Below, in pieces: positions 24,580 through 35,100 of a DNA stretch of 58,735 bases. The position numbers and the translations under genes are program-made. Each line of letters opens with the position of its first letter. Position 1 is the stretch's first letter. The stretch is from contig PJRA01000313.1 in the NCBI GenBank assembly GCA_016987375.1, positions 3,668,758 to 3,727,492 of the forward strand, read 5' to 3'. Under the pieces are notes generated by a model, which had not been told where the DNA came from, did no database searches, and worked only from the letters and a program-made list of their open reading frames with translations. The stretch is from Brachionus koreanus (taxonomy: Eukaryota; Rotifera; Eurotatoria; Ploima; Brachionidae).

Positions 24580-27500
24580 TTATAAATTTTTATAGAGTGG
24601 TTTTGAAGTTCTACCGAATTTAGTGATTGTTTTTTCAGTCCTTATGTTTTCTCTATCAGGTTCTTTCAATTTTACATTATTAACGTTTATGACTTTTCTT
24701 TTATTCTTATTTTTTATTTCTATATTTTGTTCTGAGATAATTTTTGTGACTTCTACTGGATCACTCCATAGATCATTGCGTAGTTTCTTTTTTAGACCTA
24801 TTTTTGTTTGAGGCATTTTTATCCTTACTTTATCTCCGACTTTGAAGGAGGTTTCTCTTAGATTATATTTAGAATCATATATTCTTTTGTTTGTTTCTGC
24901 TTGTTTGTCAATTTTATTTTTAGCTAGGATCCAGTTTGAATGTAACTCTTTTATGAATTCCGAAGGTTCGTATCCTATGTTGACATTGTCTAAGTCGTTA
25001 AGCCGAGGTTCTCTTCCATAGAGTAGGTTAAATGGTGAAAATCCTGTTGTAGCTTGTTCTGCCGTCCGATATGCGAAAAGAACTAATGGTAGATATAAAT
25101 CCCAGTTTGTTTGGTTTGAGTTTGCATAAGCTGATAACATCTTGCACAAAGTTTTGTTGAATCTCTCAACTAATCCGTCACACTGCGGATGATATGGAGT
25201 TGTTTGTATCTTGTTGATTTTGAAGTATTCGCAAACATTTTTGACTATATTTGATAAAAAATTTTGTCCTTGGTCGCTTAGTAATTTGGATGGGATTGAA
25301 TGTCGCGTTATTATTTCGTTTATTAGAATCTTTGCGATGGTTTCAGCTTTTGTATTTTCTATTGCGAAAGCTTCCACCCATTTTGTTAAATAGTCTGTGA
25401 ATACTACCACGTATTTATTTCCCGAATTCGAACGACTTAATTCTAAAATGTCAACCGCAATCATATCGAATGGTTTGTTGAAATCGGTTATTGGATTTAA
25501 TTGTGCACGATTTGCTGGTGGATCTTTTATTCTTGCACAAATTTCGCATGATTCGACGTAATTTTTAGTTTCGTTATAACAATTTGTCCAATAAAACCTA
25601 TTACTTAGTTTGATCCATGTCTTTTTTTGTCCCAAATGTGCTCCTGTAAAATTATCATGACAGATTTGTAGAATGTCCTTCCTTAATTGTTTTGGTACAA
25701 CTAATTGTTTGAATCTTTTCCCTCTTTTGTTGGTTCTGTTTTTAAATAATATACCATCTTCTATATGGTATCCTTTCACTTTTCTGTCCTTAATCCTTTT
25801 GATTAAGTCTTGTATTTCTTTGTCTTTTTTCTGTAGTATTCTTAATTTTTCATTGATACTTAGGGTCTCTGATTCTCTAATCTGGTTAAGGCTTTCGATA
25901 TTAATATCCTTGTTTAAATATACTTCGGTCTGAATTCCATTTTTGGTTATGGTTTCATTAATAATTTTTGACATATTTGTCCACCCAAGGCTTTTAAACA
26001 TTTTTGGAATCGCTATGCTGCCTATTCCATTTGTTTTACATTCTTTTGCCAGGTTTTTAAAACATTTCTCAATAGTTGAAATTGATGGTTTTTCTTTTGA
26101 ACTTCTTACAATCAGGTAAATTATGATGCGTCCATCTTTATTCACCTTTTTTATGCATTCTCCTACTCTTTTATTGTGCCTAACAGGCGGAGTCAAACCA
26201 TCAAAGTTTTGGTTTACAAATTTTATCAAGTCGTCATGTGAATTTGACTGTTTTGAAATTGCTAGTATAATTGGTTTTAGTGTTTTTGTTATGTTATCGT
26301 CTAAATATTTGATATTGTCTTTATGAGATTCCTGGTTGATGTTGAGTAACGTTTCAATCAAATCTTCTTTGTACACTTGCTGTGTATTTGGTTTGTCAAT
26401 TCTTGATAGTGCGTCTGCATTTGTATTTATAGAACCTTTTTTATATATTATTTTAAAATTATATTCGGCTAATTTCAACCGCCATCTAGTTAGCCGTGAA
26501 GATGACAAAGTAATATTATTTAAATATGTTAAAGGATTATGATCCGTGTAAATAATAAATTCAGTACCGTGTAGATAGTATTTAAATTTCTCGACGGCAT
26601 AAACTATTCCCAAAAGTTCCCGTTCTATTGTACTGTAATTTCTTTCGGCTCGGTTTAGTGATCGACTCGCGTAGAATATCACTCTTTCTCTGTCTTGGTC
26701 GTCTTTTTGGCTTAGGACTGCTCCAATTCCTACGTTCGATGCATCGGTCGATAAATAAAAAGTCTTTGAAAAATTTGGAAAACCTAGAATGGGTGTTGTT
26801 GTTAATGATTTGATAATTGACTCGAAAGCTTTGTCGCAATCTGGCGTCCATTTGAACTTTTCATTTTTTCTGGTAAGCTTGTTTAAGGGATCCACAATGT
26901 TTGAGAAATTACGAATAAATTGTCGGTAATAACTTGCTAATCCGAGGAACACTTTGACCTTCTTTCCAGATGTTGGTTTTGGATATTTTTTGATTGCTTC
27001 AATGCGATTGTCTAAGATACTCATTCCCTGTGATGATATTTTGAATCCCAGGAAAGTTGTTTCGCTTGATGCAATTTTGCATTTTGAGGTTTTTACTTTG
27101 ATATTTGCTTCCTTTAGTCTTTTGAGAAGTTCTTCTAGCTGAGTTAGATGCTCTTCGAAATTTTTTGAATAAGTTAAAATGTCGTCTATATAGGCTGTTG
27201 AGTTTGTCAAACCATTTAAGACGAATTCCATTATACGCTGAAAAGTTGCACCTGCATTACATAAACCAAATGGCATCATCCTGAATTTAAATAGTCCTCG
27301 ACTGCAAATAAATGAACTAATTTGTTTAGCTCTCTCGGTTAATTTGATTTGCCAGTATCCTGAGGTACAGTCAAGTGATGTGAAAATTGTAGAACCATGT
27401 AATTTATTTAGCTTAGATTCTATATTTGGCATGGGGAAGCAATCTTTTACTGTTGTCATGTTTACTTTTCTGTAGTCTACACAAAATCTTTCGCTTCCAT

Positions 27501-28830
27501 CTGTTTTCTTAACTAAGACGATTGGTGAGGCCCAGTTACTACTTGAAGGTTCGATTATTTTCATTTTTAACATCTTGTCTATGCACTCATCCACTAATTT
27601 TTCTTTGGCATAGGGAATATTATAAGGTCTTTGCTTGATTGGCTTTTCATTAGTTAATTTAATATCATGCATTCCGTATTTATCTGCAACTGTACCAATA
27701 TCTTCGTCGTTTCTTGAGAAACACATCCAATATTTGTCCATTAGTCCTCTAAGTTTATTCTTTTGTTCTTCTGATAGATTTTTGTTGTCAAATTTTATTA
27801 CTCTGCTTGGTTTCCATGGTTTTTCTTTTATTTCTTCTTTTTTTGTATCATTTATAGATGAAATGAATTCTGTCTCGACCCCTTCCTGAATGAATTTCCT
27901 GAATTCTTGTTCATTTTTTATCGAGTTTATTACTGAACATTCGCTAATCTTACAAATTGGAGTGTGTGGATGGATTAATTGCTTTATCGGTGTATTGTTT
28001 TCGATCCAAATTTTAACTTGTTCGTTTGCTTCTTGTATTGTTTCGATTGTGTTGAATTTTCCGAATTTTTCGATTAATATATTTCCCTTTTTTATTTCTG
28101 ATTTCGTTGTGTAAACTTGCCTTGAGTATGGCTCTATTATAATTGCATTTGAGGTACATATAATTTTCCCTGTTTTCGGTTCTTTTGTTCTAAGTTTGAT
28201 TTGTGAGTTGCCACAAATAAGTTTGTCATTTTTGAAGTCTACGATGCAATTGTTTGGTTTTAAAATGTCTACACCGATTATTAGATCATGTGCTAGTTTT
28301 TTACTAATAATGAAAGTTCCGGTAATTTTTGTGTTCCCTATCATTATGTTGATTGAGGTTTGTCCTGAAACCTCTAGCTGCGATCCGTTTGCGGTAATCC
28401 AGTTTTTTCTTTTTGTTATTTTTGTACGCTTAAATTTTCTTAATTGGGCGTATTTTTCGCTAATAAATGAAGTTTGTGCACCCGAGTCGATCAAAATCTC
28501 TTCTGTCTGTCCTTCTACTTCTGTGAAAATCGATGTTGAACATTTTTGATATAAGACATTATTCACCATTTCTCGTTTTAAGTATTTTCTTTTTGTTTTT
28601 TCTTTAGTCTTTTCGGTTTTATGATCTGGTTTCGTATGTATCAATGAATAATGTGGTTCTAATAAATTTTTTTCTGTTAATTTATTAAGTTTATCTTGGT
28701 TAAAATGATTTTTGGTTAAATAATGATTTGGTTGGGAGTTATATTTATCAGCCTTGCCTACTCCCAGCTTTGGCTTGGCTTCTATGAGTTTAAATTGCAG
28801 TGTTTCGCGAGGTGACCCTTTTTCCCACAT
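24580..28830 (-). CDS. Retrotransposon Pol polyprotein (PR-RT-RH-macro-like-IN)
   Basis: A 1416-residue open frame. An aspartic protease is marked by LIDSGAQTSF near residue 112. Reverse transcriptase follows with FCVDYRKVN and the catalytic box YIDDILTYS near 547. RNase H starts STDASNVGIGAVLSQ near 693. Residues about 853-972 form a segment resembling a macro domain of the OARD1 type, described separately. Integrase has an HHCC zinc finger (H..GAHLG to CEICAR, near 1058-1100) and a DDE core: Asp in AVDILEL near 1125, Asp in SDQGQNF near 1185, Glu in VERFNKTL near 1221. No chromodomain was recognised. The frame overlaps gag by 49 bases in a different phase, so expression by programmed frameshift is likely. 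No breaks. Confidence 0.95.
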   Translation of the reverse strand: MWEKGSPRETLQFKLIEAKPKLGVGKADKYNSQPNHYLTKNHFNQDKLNKLTEKNLLEPHYSLIHTKPDHKTEKTKEKTKRKYLKREMVNNVLYQKCSTSIFTEVEGQTEEILIDSGAQTSFISEKYAQLRKFKRTKITKRKNWITANGSQLEVSGQTSINIMIGNTKITGTFIISKKLAHDLIIGVDILKPNNCIVDFKNDKLICGNSQIKLRTKEPKTGKIICTSNAIIIEPYSRQVYTTKSEIKKGNILIEKFGKFNTIETIQEANEQVKIWIENNTPIKQLIHPHTPICKISECSVINSIKNEQEFRKFIQEGVETEFISSINDTKKEEIKEKPWKPSRVIKFDNKNLSEEQKNKLRGLMDKYWMCFSRNDEDIGTVADKYGMHDIKLTNEKPIKQRPYNIPYAKEKLVDECIDKMLKMKIIEPSSSNWASPIVLVKKTDGSERFCVDYRKVNMTTVKDCFPMPNIESKLNKLHGSTIFTSLDCTSGYWQIKLTERAKQISSFICSRGLFKFRMMPFGLCNAGATFQRIMEFVLNGLTNSTAYIDDILTYSKNFEEHLTQLEELLKRLKEANIKVKTSKCKIASSETTFLGFKISSQGMSILDNRIEAIKKYPKPTSGKKVKVFLGLASYYRQFIRNFSNIVDPLNKLTRKNEKFKWTPDCDKAFESIIKSLTTTPILGFPNFSKTFYLSTDASNVGIGAVLSQKDDQDRERVIFYASRSLNRAERNYSTIERELLGIVYAVEKFKYYLHGTEFIIYTDHNPLTYLNNITLSSSRLTRWRLKLAEYNFKIIYKKGSINTNADALSRIDKPNTQQVYKEDLIETLLNINQESHKDNIKYLDDNITKTLKPIILAISKQSNSHDDLIKFVNQNFDGLTPPVRHNKRVGECIKKVNKDGRIIIYLIVRSSKEKPSISTIEKCFKNLAKECKTNGIGSIAIPKMFKSLGWTNMSKIINETITKNGIQTEVYLNKDINIESLNQIRESETLSINEKLRILQKKDKEIQDLIKRIKDRKVKGYHIEDGILFKNRTNKRGKRFKQLVVPKQLRKDILQICHDNFTGAHLGQKKTWIKLSNRFYWTNCYNETKNYVESCEICARIKDPPANRAQLNPITDFNKPFDMIAVDILELSRSNSGNKYVVVFTDYLTKWVEAFAIENTKAETIAKILINEIITRHSIPSKLLSDQGQNFLSNIVKNVCEYFKINKIQTTPYHPQCDGLVERFNKTLCKMLSAYANSNQTNWDLYLPLVLFAYRTAEQATTGFSPFNLLYGREPRLNDLDNVNIGYEPSEFIKELHSNWILAKNKIDKQAETNKRIYDSKYNLRETSFKVGDKVRIKMPQTKIGLKKKLRNDLWSDPVEVTKIISEQNIEIKNKNKRKVINVNNVKLKEPDRENIRTEKTITKFGRTSKPLYKNL
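25915..26270 (-). other. Macro-domain-like segment inside Pol
   Basis: Between RNase H and the integrase zinc finger, Pol residues about 853-972 carry the pattern of an OARD1/ALC1-type macro domain: a VGEC strand, DGRIIIYLIVRSSKEKPS in the place of the family's YYLITKKRASHKP strand and loop, a helix with KCFKNLAKECKTNGIGSIAIP, then GWTNMSKIINETI and a final TEVYLN strand. The two glycine-rich ADP-ribose loops are not kept: the first reads SHDDLI where enzymes have a GAGIA-type sequence, and the second is a short MFKSLGW. It may therefore be a structural remnant without ADP-ribose activity. The assignment is from remembered family patterns only. Confidence 0.6.
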
Positions 28831-30122
28831 TTAATGCAGAGCCCTAGTCTCATTCTACAATTTTCATAATCATGGTTTGGTCTGTTGCAATGACTACAAA
28901 ATAAATTTTGGTACTCTCTTTGAGACTTGGTAGAGTCTTTGTTTTCTTGTTTAGATTGATTCTTTATAAAATCTTTGACTGATTTTAGTTTAAAACATTT
29001 GGCTGTTTCGTGATTATTTTTATCGCATATAACGCAGACAACTTTGTCTTTTTTTTTTTGTTCTTGATCGTTTCTTATATAATTGATACTTTCAATACCA
29101 GCTTCGATACTTGTTATTTCTTGTTCTTCTTTTTCACATTGTTCCACCCGTTTGGCTATCCTTACTAACTCGTCGAAGTCTTTACCAGCGCTTATCGAAA
29201 TGATTTTTTTTAGGCTTGGAGTTAAACCCCGTAAGAACACGTTTGCTAGCTTTTTTTCCATAATCTCTTTTTCCATTTCATTTACTTCATTTGTATAACG
29301 TAAGAGTCGATTACTAAATTTTTCAACGCTTTCGTCAGCTCGTTGTTTAGCTCCATAAAAATCACATTGGATATCGCTTGTCCTATCGTGTCTAAAGTTT
29401 GTAATTAGGTTGCGTTTAATAGCTAAATAGCTTGATTTATTTGCTTTCATAAGTCTGAATTTCTGTAGTGCGTCATCTTCGAATAAAGACACAACCTGAC
29501 TGCTCCTTGCTTCGTCTGTCCACCCTGGTGTTTGCAGTTCAAACCGTTCGAACCACAATGTCACATCTTGGGATGAGTCTCGCAACGTTTCTATTCTGAA
29601 TTGTTTGTTTTGAATATTCCATTCGAAAAAATATTTCAGGAATTCCATCTCTTTAACTTGTTGAGTTTGATTTGTTCTTTGTTTTTCATCTTCTTTTAGT
29701 GGTCCAGTGTGATTTTGTTCTATTGTAGCCGTCAGTTTTGAGTCTCTGAAGTCTAAACTATTCATTTGCTTTTGATTTGTGATCCAATAATTTAGTTCCA
29801 CTGGATAGTCGGTTTCTCTGTCCATAACTAAACCAAATGTTGTGGATGCTGATTCTTTTATTATATGGTTTTCGCTTTTTGCAGCCATCTCGCTTAACCA
29901 AACCAGCCATTCATTCGGGTTTACTGCTCTAGCTCCATTTCTTTCGAGGATTCTATAAATTTGGGAATAATTTCTTTTGTAGTTTTCAAAGGAGGCCTTT
30001 GTGAATCCGTCAATTCTTTTAGAGCAATTCGTTATGTTAGCCAGAGCCGATATAATTGCTTGGTCCAGTTCAGCTTGATTATCATCGGAGTTCTCGATGA
30101 TTGTATTTTCTAATTGTTCCAT
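28782..30122 (-). CDS. Retrotransposon Gag polyprotein
   Basis: Structural protein of the element. The first ATG is at 30122, only about 20 bases inside the 5' LTR border; the open frame without ATG reaches into the LTR. The middle part has the gypsy Gag capsid pattern, with WFERFELQTPGW, EDDALQKFRLM and ESVEKFSNRLLRYTNEV. The C-terminus carries three CCHC zinc knuckles (CX2CX4HX4C): CVICDKNNHETAKC, CSHCNRPNHDYENC and CIKCGKKGHLAKHC. Three knuckles is a high number for this group. The stop at 28782 lies inside the overlap with pol. Confidence 0.9.
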   Translation of the reverse strand: MEQLENTIIENSDDNQAELDQAIISALANITNCSKRIDGFTKASFENYKRNYSQIYRILERNGARAVNPNEWLVWLSEMAAKSENHIIKESASTTFGLVMDRETDYPVELNYWITNQKQMNSLDFRDSKLTATIEQNHTGPLKEDEKQRTNQTQQVKEMEFLKYFFEWNIQNKQFRIETLRDSSQDVTLWFERFELQTPGWTDEARSSQVVSLFEDDALQKFRLMKANKSSYLAIKRNLITNFRHDRTSDIQCDFYGAKQRADESVEKFSNRLLRYTNEVNEMEKEIMEKKLANVFLRGLTPSLKKIISISAGKDFDELVRIAKRVEQCEKEEQEITSIEAGIESINYIRNDQEQKKKDKVVCVICDKNNHETAKCFKLKSVKDFIKNQSKQENKDSTKSQREYQNLFCSHCNRPNHDYENCRMRLGLCIKCGKKGHLAKHCNLNS

Positions 30123-30124
30123 TC

Positions 30125-30143
30125 TGGACACTGCTGTCACCAA
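30125..30143 (-). other. Putative primer binding site
   Basis: Directly after the 5' LTR, the minus strand reads TTGGTGACAGCAGTGTCC. TGG at the start is the usual complement of a tRNA CCA end. Which tRNA it pairs with was not determined. The site ends a few bases before the gag ATG. Confidence 0.6.
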
Positions 30144-30536
30144 TGTAATGCGTGGCAATTAAATGGCTCTGAAGAGTGAAAAGAGGGCGCTGCAGTACTT
30201 TGCAGTACTGACTGTTTGGACACTTCGCAGCGTCCGAAAAACTAGATTATATCTGACTCGGATAGTCTAGTCCCAACTTTCCTATTATGGAATAGTTGGA
30301 CTTTATTCTAAGTAGGTCGTTAGGCTACTTAGATCGATAACTTTGCAGCTATCGTTACTCAAATAAAATTAAAAGAAAAAGTTAATTTTATTTTGAGATT
30401 TTTCTTTATTTAAAAATAAATAAATCATAAATTATAAAAATAAAATTGTCATATTTATGCCACAAATTTTATAATTTTTAAAGTTTTTTTTCATTAACTT
30501 TCATTAATAAACAAAGATGGTTTTTCCATCTTTACA
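30144..30536 (-). repeat. 5' LTR of the retrotransposon
   Basis: 393 bases, no difference from 23392-23784 found by eye. As the upstream LTR for minus-strand transcription it should hold the element's promoter. Confidence 0.95.
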
Positions 30537-30540
30537 GAAG

Positions 30541-31307
30541 CCTTAGCTCAGTAAAATGCTAAATCACTAAATTAGTTTTAGAAATAACAACGGTTCCCAT
30601 CTTCCACGTCAATGAATCGTATAAGTTTTATTTTTTTTTTATAAAATTAATTAATATAAAAATTAAGTTAAAAAAATAATCAAAATTTCAGTCTAAAAAT
30701 TTTTTTGACAAAGAAGGAGTCATTTTTTTTGAAAATTATTAAAACAGAACACATGTTGGAAACTTTTTTCTGATCTTTTTTTGATTTTTTACATATTTAA
30801 AACTATAAAAGTAAAAGCTAAAACAAAGGATCTTCATACTATACTGTGAATAATCTGGTTGAACACTGATGCTTTTTTTAAGAATAAATGTTTGATATTT
30901 ACTTAAAAACGAAGCAAGTAATCAGAAAAAATCATAAATGGTGAACAAAAAGTTATTAAAGCTTATTCATATTTATTTTATCTTTTACGAAATTACATTT
31001 AAAATTTCTTGAATCATAAATCCTTTAGTTTTAAAAATTTTTAATAATTATACCAAATTATTTTTAAAAAAAAAATTTATTCTATGTTAAATTAAAAAAA
31101 TTATAAAATAAACCACTGATATTTTTGCTAAATCGGTGCAGAAAAGAATAAGACAAAAAAAATCTACTTGTTAAAAAATATTTTAATAAAAAATTAAAAA
31201 TTTATGACTAAGGATTAGAATTTCTTAGCAAAAGGGCACAGCTTCAAGCTTTCAAAATAATTAAATAAGAATTTTTTAAATAGTTTTTTTCTGAAATCAG
31301 AGTAAAA
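30541..31307. other. Intergenic region before CHMP3
   Basis: AT-rich, no coding region or repeat recognised. It is the presumed 5' flank of CHMP3; the retrotransposon ends about 770 bases upstream of its start codon. Confidence 0.5.
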
Positions 31308-32122
31308 ATGGGTTTATTTGGAAGTGATGTCCCTCCGTACGAAAAAGCCAAAGAAAAAGTAAATTTTATAATTCTTGATAATAAATGTATATGCCTTCTT
31401 TCAAGGTAAATCAAATCAGCAGTAAATTAAGATCAGAAAGTCGTCTTTTAGATAGACAAATTAGGCGTAAATTTTTAATTAAATTTTTTATCTTAAATGA
31501 TTAGTCACAAAGATTAAAATTAGAACTTTTAAGAGATCGAAAGAGAAGAGCAAAAAACTATTTTAATGATAAAAAATGCCGCAAAAAAAAACCAAATGGA
31601 CGTGTGTAAAATTGCTGCAAAATCTCTTGTTCAGTAAGTTCTCTTTGAAAATTTAATTAAAAACTAATTTTTTTTAGCTCTAAGAAACAAAAAACACGAA
31701 TTTATGCTTCTAAAGCTCAGATGAATTCGGTTATAATGCAAATGAAAAATCAGCTTGGACAAATGAAAATTGCTGGAGCAATGAAATCAAGCACCGAAGT
31801 GATGAAAGTAATGTCAAATCTAATGAAACTTCCTGAGATGCAAAAAACAATGCAGGAAATGAGCAAAGAAATGATGAAAATGGGAATCATAGACGAAATG
31901 ATTAACGAGACTGTAGATAGTGTTCTAGACGATGATGACATCGAAAGAGTTGCTGATGAAGAAGTTGAAAAAATCATTCTTGAAATAACTCAAGGAAAAC
32001 TAAAAGATGCGCCAAGTGTCCAAAATAGCCTACCAGTAAATGAAGCTTCAGCTGACAAATCGGACGAAGAGATAGAAGAACAAGATGAAATTTCTAAAAG
32101 ATTGGATGCTTTAAGATCATAA
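31308..32122 (+). CDS. CHMP3: Charged multivesicular body protein 3 (ESCRT-III, VPS24)
   Basis: Core ESCRT-III subunit for membrane scission in endosomal sorting, cytokinesis and repair. Four or more exons with matching phases: 31308-31358, ~31406-31466, ~31531-31633 and ~31678-32122, about 220 residues as usual. It opens MGLFGSDVPP, followed by a basic helix with SESRLLDRQIR, then NAAKKNQMDVCKIAAKSLV and YASKAQMNSV. STEVMKVMSNLMKLPEMQ and MSKEMMKMGIIDEM are typical of CHMP3. An acidic linker leads to the C-terminal helix KRLDALRS, which fits a MIT-interacting motif (MIM1). AATAAA at about 32217 is a likely polyadenylation signal. It looks intact. Confidence 0.95.
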
Positions 32123-35100
32123 ACTAAAATTACAAAAATTTTAATCTTAGATTTTTCTCTATTATTTTTGTAAAAAGCTTCTTGAAAATAACTTAAATTA
32201 ATTTTTCAATTTTATTTAATAAAGTTAATTGATAATTATAAAATTATTAACTATTTTTTAATTTAACTTATATAAAAATATAATGGTTTCCTAATAAAAA
32301 GGCTTTAAAGTAAAGAAACTTTATTTCTATATAAAGCCTAATGATTTAAATGAATTTTTCCTAACCCTAATATTCTGTTACTGATAATTTAAATAGCCCA
32401 GATTTATTGATGATTTTACTTTGATCAAATTAGAAGATCAATAAACTAAATGATAACTTTTTTGGATAGTTTAAAGCATAAACTTGAATATTAGAGAAGT
32501 TAAAAAAAAAATTTTTTTTTTAAATATATAAAACAAATCAGAATTATAAAATTTAAGTCAATAAAAACAAATATAATTCAAAAGGCTATAAATTTGTGTT
32601 TGCATTTTTAGCTAAAAAATTCGATAGTAATTAAATACTTTCCAAATTTTTACAATCATTTTTTTACAATCAATTATACAATATCTTCAACGCATCTTCA
32701 GGTTAAAGGGAACATCAAACAAGATATTTTGGGTTATGTGAAATTTGGTATAATTAAATAAAAAATAGAACAATAAAATAAAAAAATAGAACAAAAATTA
32801 ATGCTTAAAAAGCTTATAACTTTTTTTCTGTTGGCTTTTTATTAGTTCAGTAAATGCAACAAACTCAACATACTTAGTTGCATCAAAAGTCAAAGTCTAC
32901 TAATGATGTGCAAAATCTCTGCAAAATACACTATAATCAAATTTGTCTAAATTTAAATTATGCTAAATTTGCAGAGTAAATTACCATATTGTTGATAATA
33001 GTGCAACTTTGAATGTTACTCCATGTTTTATTTACAAGACTTGCTTTTGCTTTTTAAAAATAAAGTTAAAAGAATTTTTAACATTTTGTTCTATTCTATT
33101 GTACTAAATTTCAAAAAACTATTTTAACTACCTAAAAATAATCAAAGAATTTCGCCTTTGACTTTAAAAATAAGTTTTTCATATCTTTTTCCACAAAATC
33201 AAATAAATCGGTAAATAAAAAATATTTTACTACTAAATACAGTTAAGTTTGTTTTTAATTTCGTTTTTTATATACAATACTTGTTTTATTTCTAATAAAT
33301 TTTAAAATCAAGATTTAAATATTTTTTGTTTGGACTTATTTACAAAATCAAAAAATTTTCTTTTCTCATAACAAAAAATACAAATCATCAAGCTAAAATA
33401 TTGAATCAAAAAACTTTAATTATAAGTTTGACAAATGGAAAAAAAATCTTTCTTTTAAGATCGTGATTGTCATTTATTAATAAAAATATTTAATAAAAAT
33501 TCACGAATTCTAAGAAAAGTAATTAAAGTATGAAAAATAAGAACAGTTAAGATCGAAACTTGATTTTTTCTGACAGGGTCAAATAGTTTTTAAAATACTA
33601 TCTTTTGATTAATAAAAAAATAAGCACTTTATATCGGTCAATTCAAGAAAAAAAATTAAGAAAAGAGAATTTTGTATTTTAAAATTCGGAATTGGTTTGT
33701 AAAATTAATTTATTTTTAGTTTTTTACTTCATAAAAATGACTTGGAGTCTGGTGAATTTTATAAAAAATATTTTTAATTTGAATTGTTTTTATCTCGGGA
33801 ATCGGCTAGGTGGAATTTTTCTTTTAAAATTTTGATGTTCATGTCTTAGTCTTTAAAACACGCTATATTAATCTAAAAACCTCTAAAAAATCGAGAATCA
33901 ATTAAAATTTGACCCAAAAGCTATTTCAGAATTTAAATTTTTATACATTTTAAGACATTATTTTTCAATACAGCTTAATTTTCTTTTTATTTGAAAAAAA
34001 ATATTAAGTATTGTAAATGATTTTTTTTAAATTTAATCTCTTACCACAACCATAGTTAGTTTGTTCTACAGAAAAAAAAATATAGAAAAATTTTTTGTTT
34101 TAGCAATTTTCTCTTTAAACTAGTTTTGTTGAATTTTACTTGGTTTCTTTTAAAAAAAATAGCTTTTATTTAGAGTAAATTTTTAAATTTAAGCTAACAT
34201 GACTAAAGTATGATGGCTGGATAAAATCGATTTTAATCAAAACAAGAAAGCTTATTGTGTTGTTAACTCAATTGATTTTTAATTTCAAGGAAAACGATTT
34301 TGGTTTGAATAATTGAAATTTTTTGTTTGTGTTCAATATGCAAAATGAGTGCTTTAAATGCGAGTATAAATAGCAGGGAGATTAATAATAACGAAATTTG
34401 CCAATGACTGAGATTTTTTTAAATTTAATAATTTTAAATAATCGTTATTTCTTTTTTCGTTTATAATAATTTTAAAATTGATTATATAACAATATATATT
34501 TACTAGCTAAAATATTTTTTTAAAGGATTGATTTCAAAAAGCAGAAATAATTTTTACTTGAAAATTTTCATATTTTACCTATAATATTTTTTATTTTGAA
34601 ATTCAAACTAAAATTATTTATATTTAGAATTATTAATGACTTAAAATTATTTATTAAATTCGTATTTACTTAATAAGATAAGACATTTGGGTCATTTTAA
34701 ATAAAAAAGTTTAATATTTTTATTAATTCCTTTTATTTATTAATTGATTTATTAGAAAATAACGGCTTGTTTTTTTTAAATTAAAGATGTGAATTTTTGT
34801 ACACTAAAGAGGCTCATTTTGAAAAAAAAAAAAAAAAACAAATATTTACCAGAACTCTTTATTACACAAATTTAGTCGTGATATAAATATTAAAACTATA
34901 AAATTTCAAGTTTATTAAATTTTTTTTCATAAAACCATTAAGAATGGGCATTAGGACTATCATCAAAAATTTATTTAATATTTTACCCGTTACGACTTTA
35001 ATCAAATTAGAAACATAATATTTGAGATTTTTATATTGTTTTTTTTTTAAGTTATATATTTAGCCAGTATTAAATAATTTTTAAATTTTGATTTTTATTG

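Larger units (their letters stand above)
23388..30540 (-). mobile_element. Complete Ty3/gypsy-type LTR retrotransposon
   Basis: The element (23392-30536) is transcribed on the minus strand and flanked by a GAAG target duplication at 23388-23391 and 30537-30540. It has two 393-bp LTRs, gag, pol in the order protease, RT, RNase H, extra domain, integrase, and a third ORF before the 3' LTR. Integrase after RNase H marks it as Ty3/gypsy rather than copia. Open frames and LTRs that look identical by eye point to a recent insertion, which may still be active. It sits between the 3' end of DNAI7 and CHMP3. Confidence 0.95.

Noticed and set aside
24623..28549. Plus-strand open frames across the pol region (for example 26123-26326 and 28196-28549)
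   Set aside because: They are antisense shadows of the pol frame, with hydrophobic composition typical of the complement of charged coding sequence.
30123..30158. gag starting at 30158 inside the LTR
   Set aside because: That codon is TTG; the first real ATG in the frame is at 30122.
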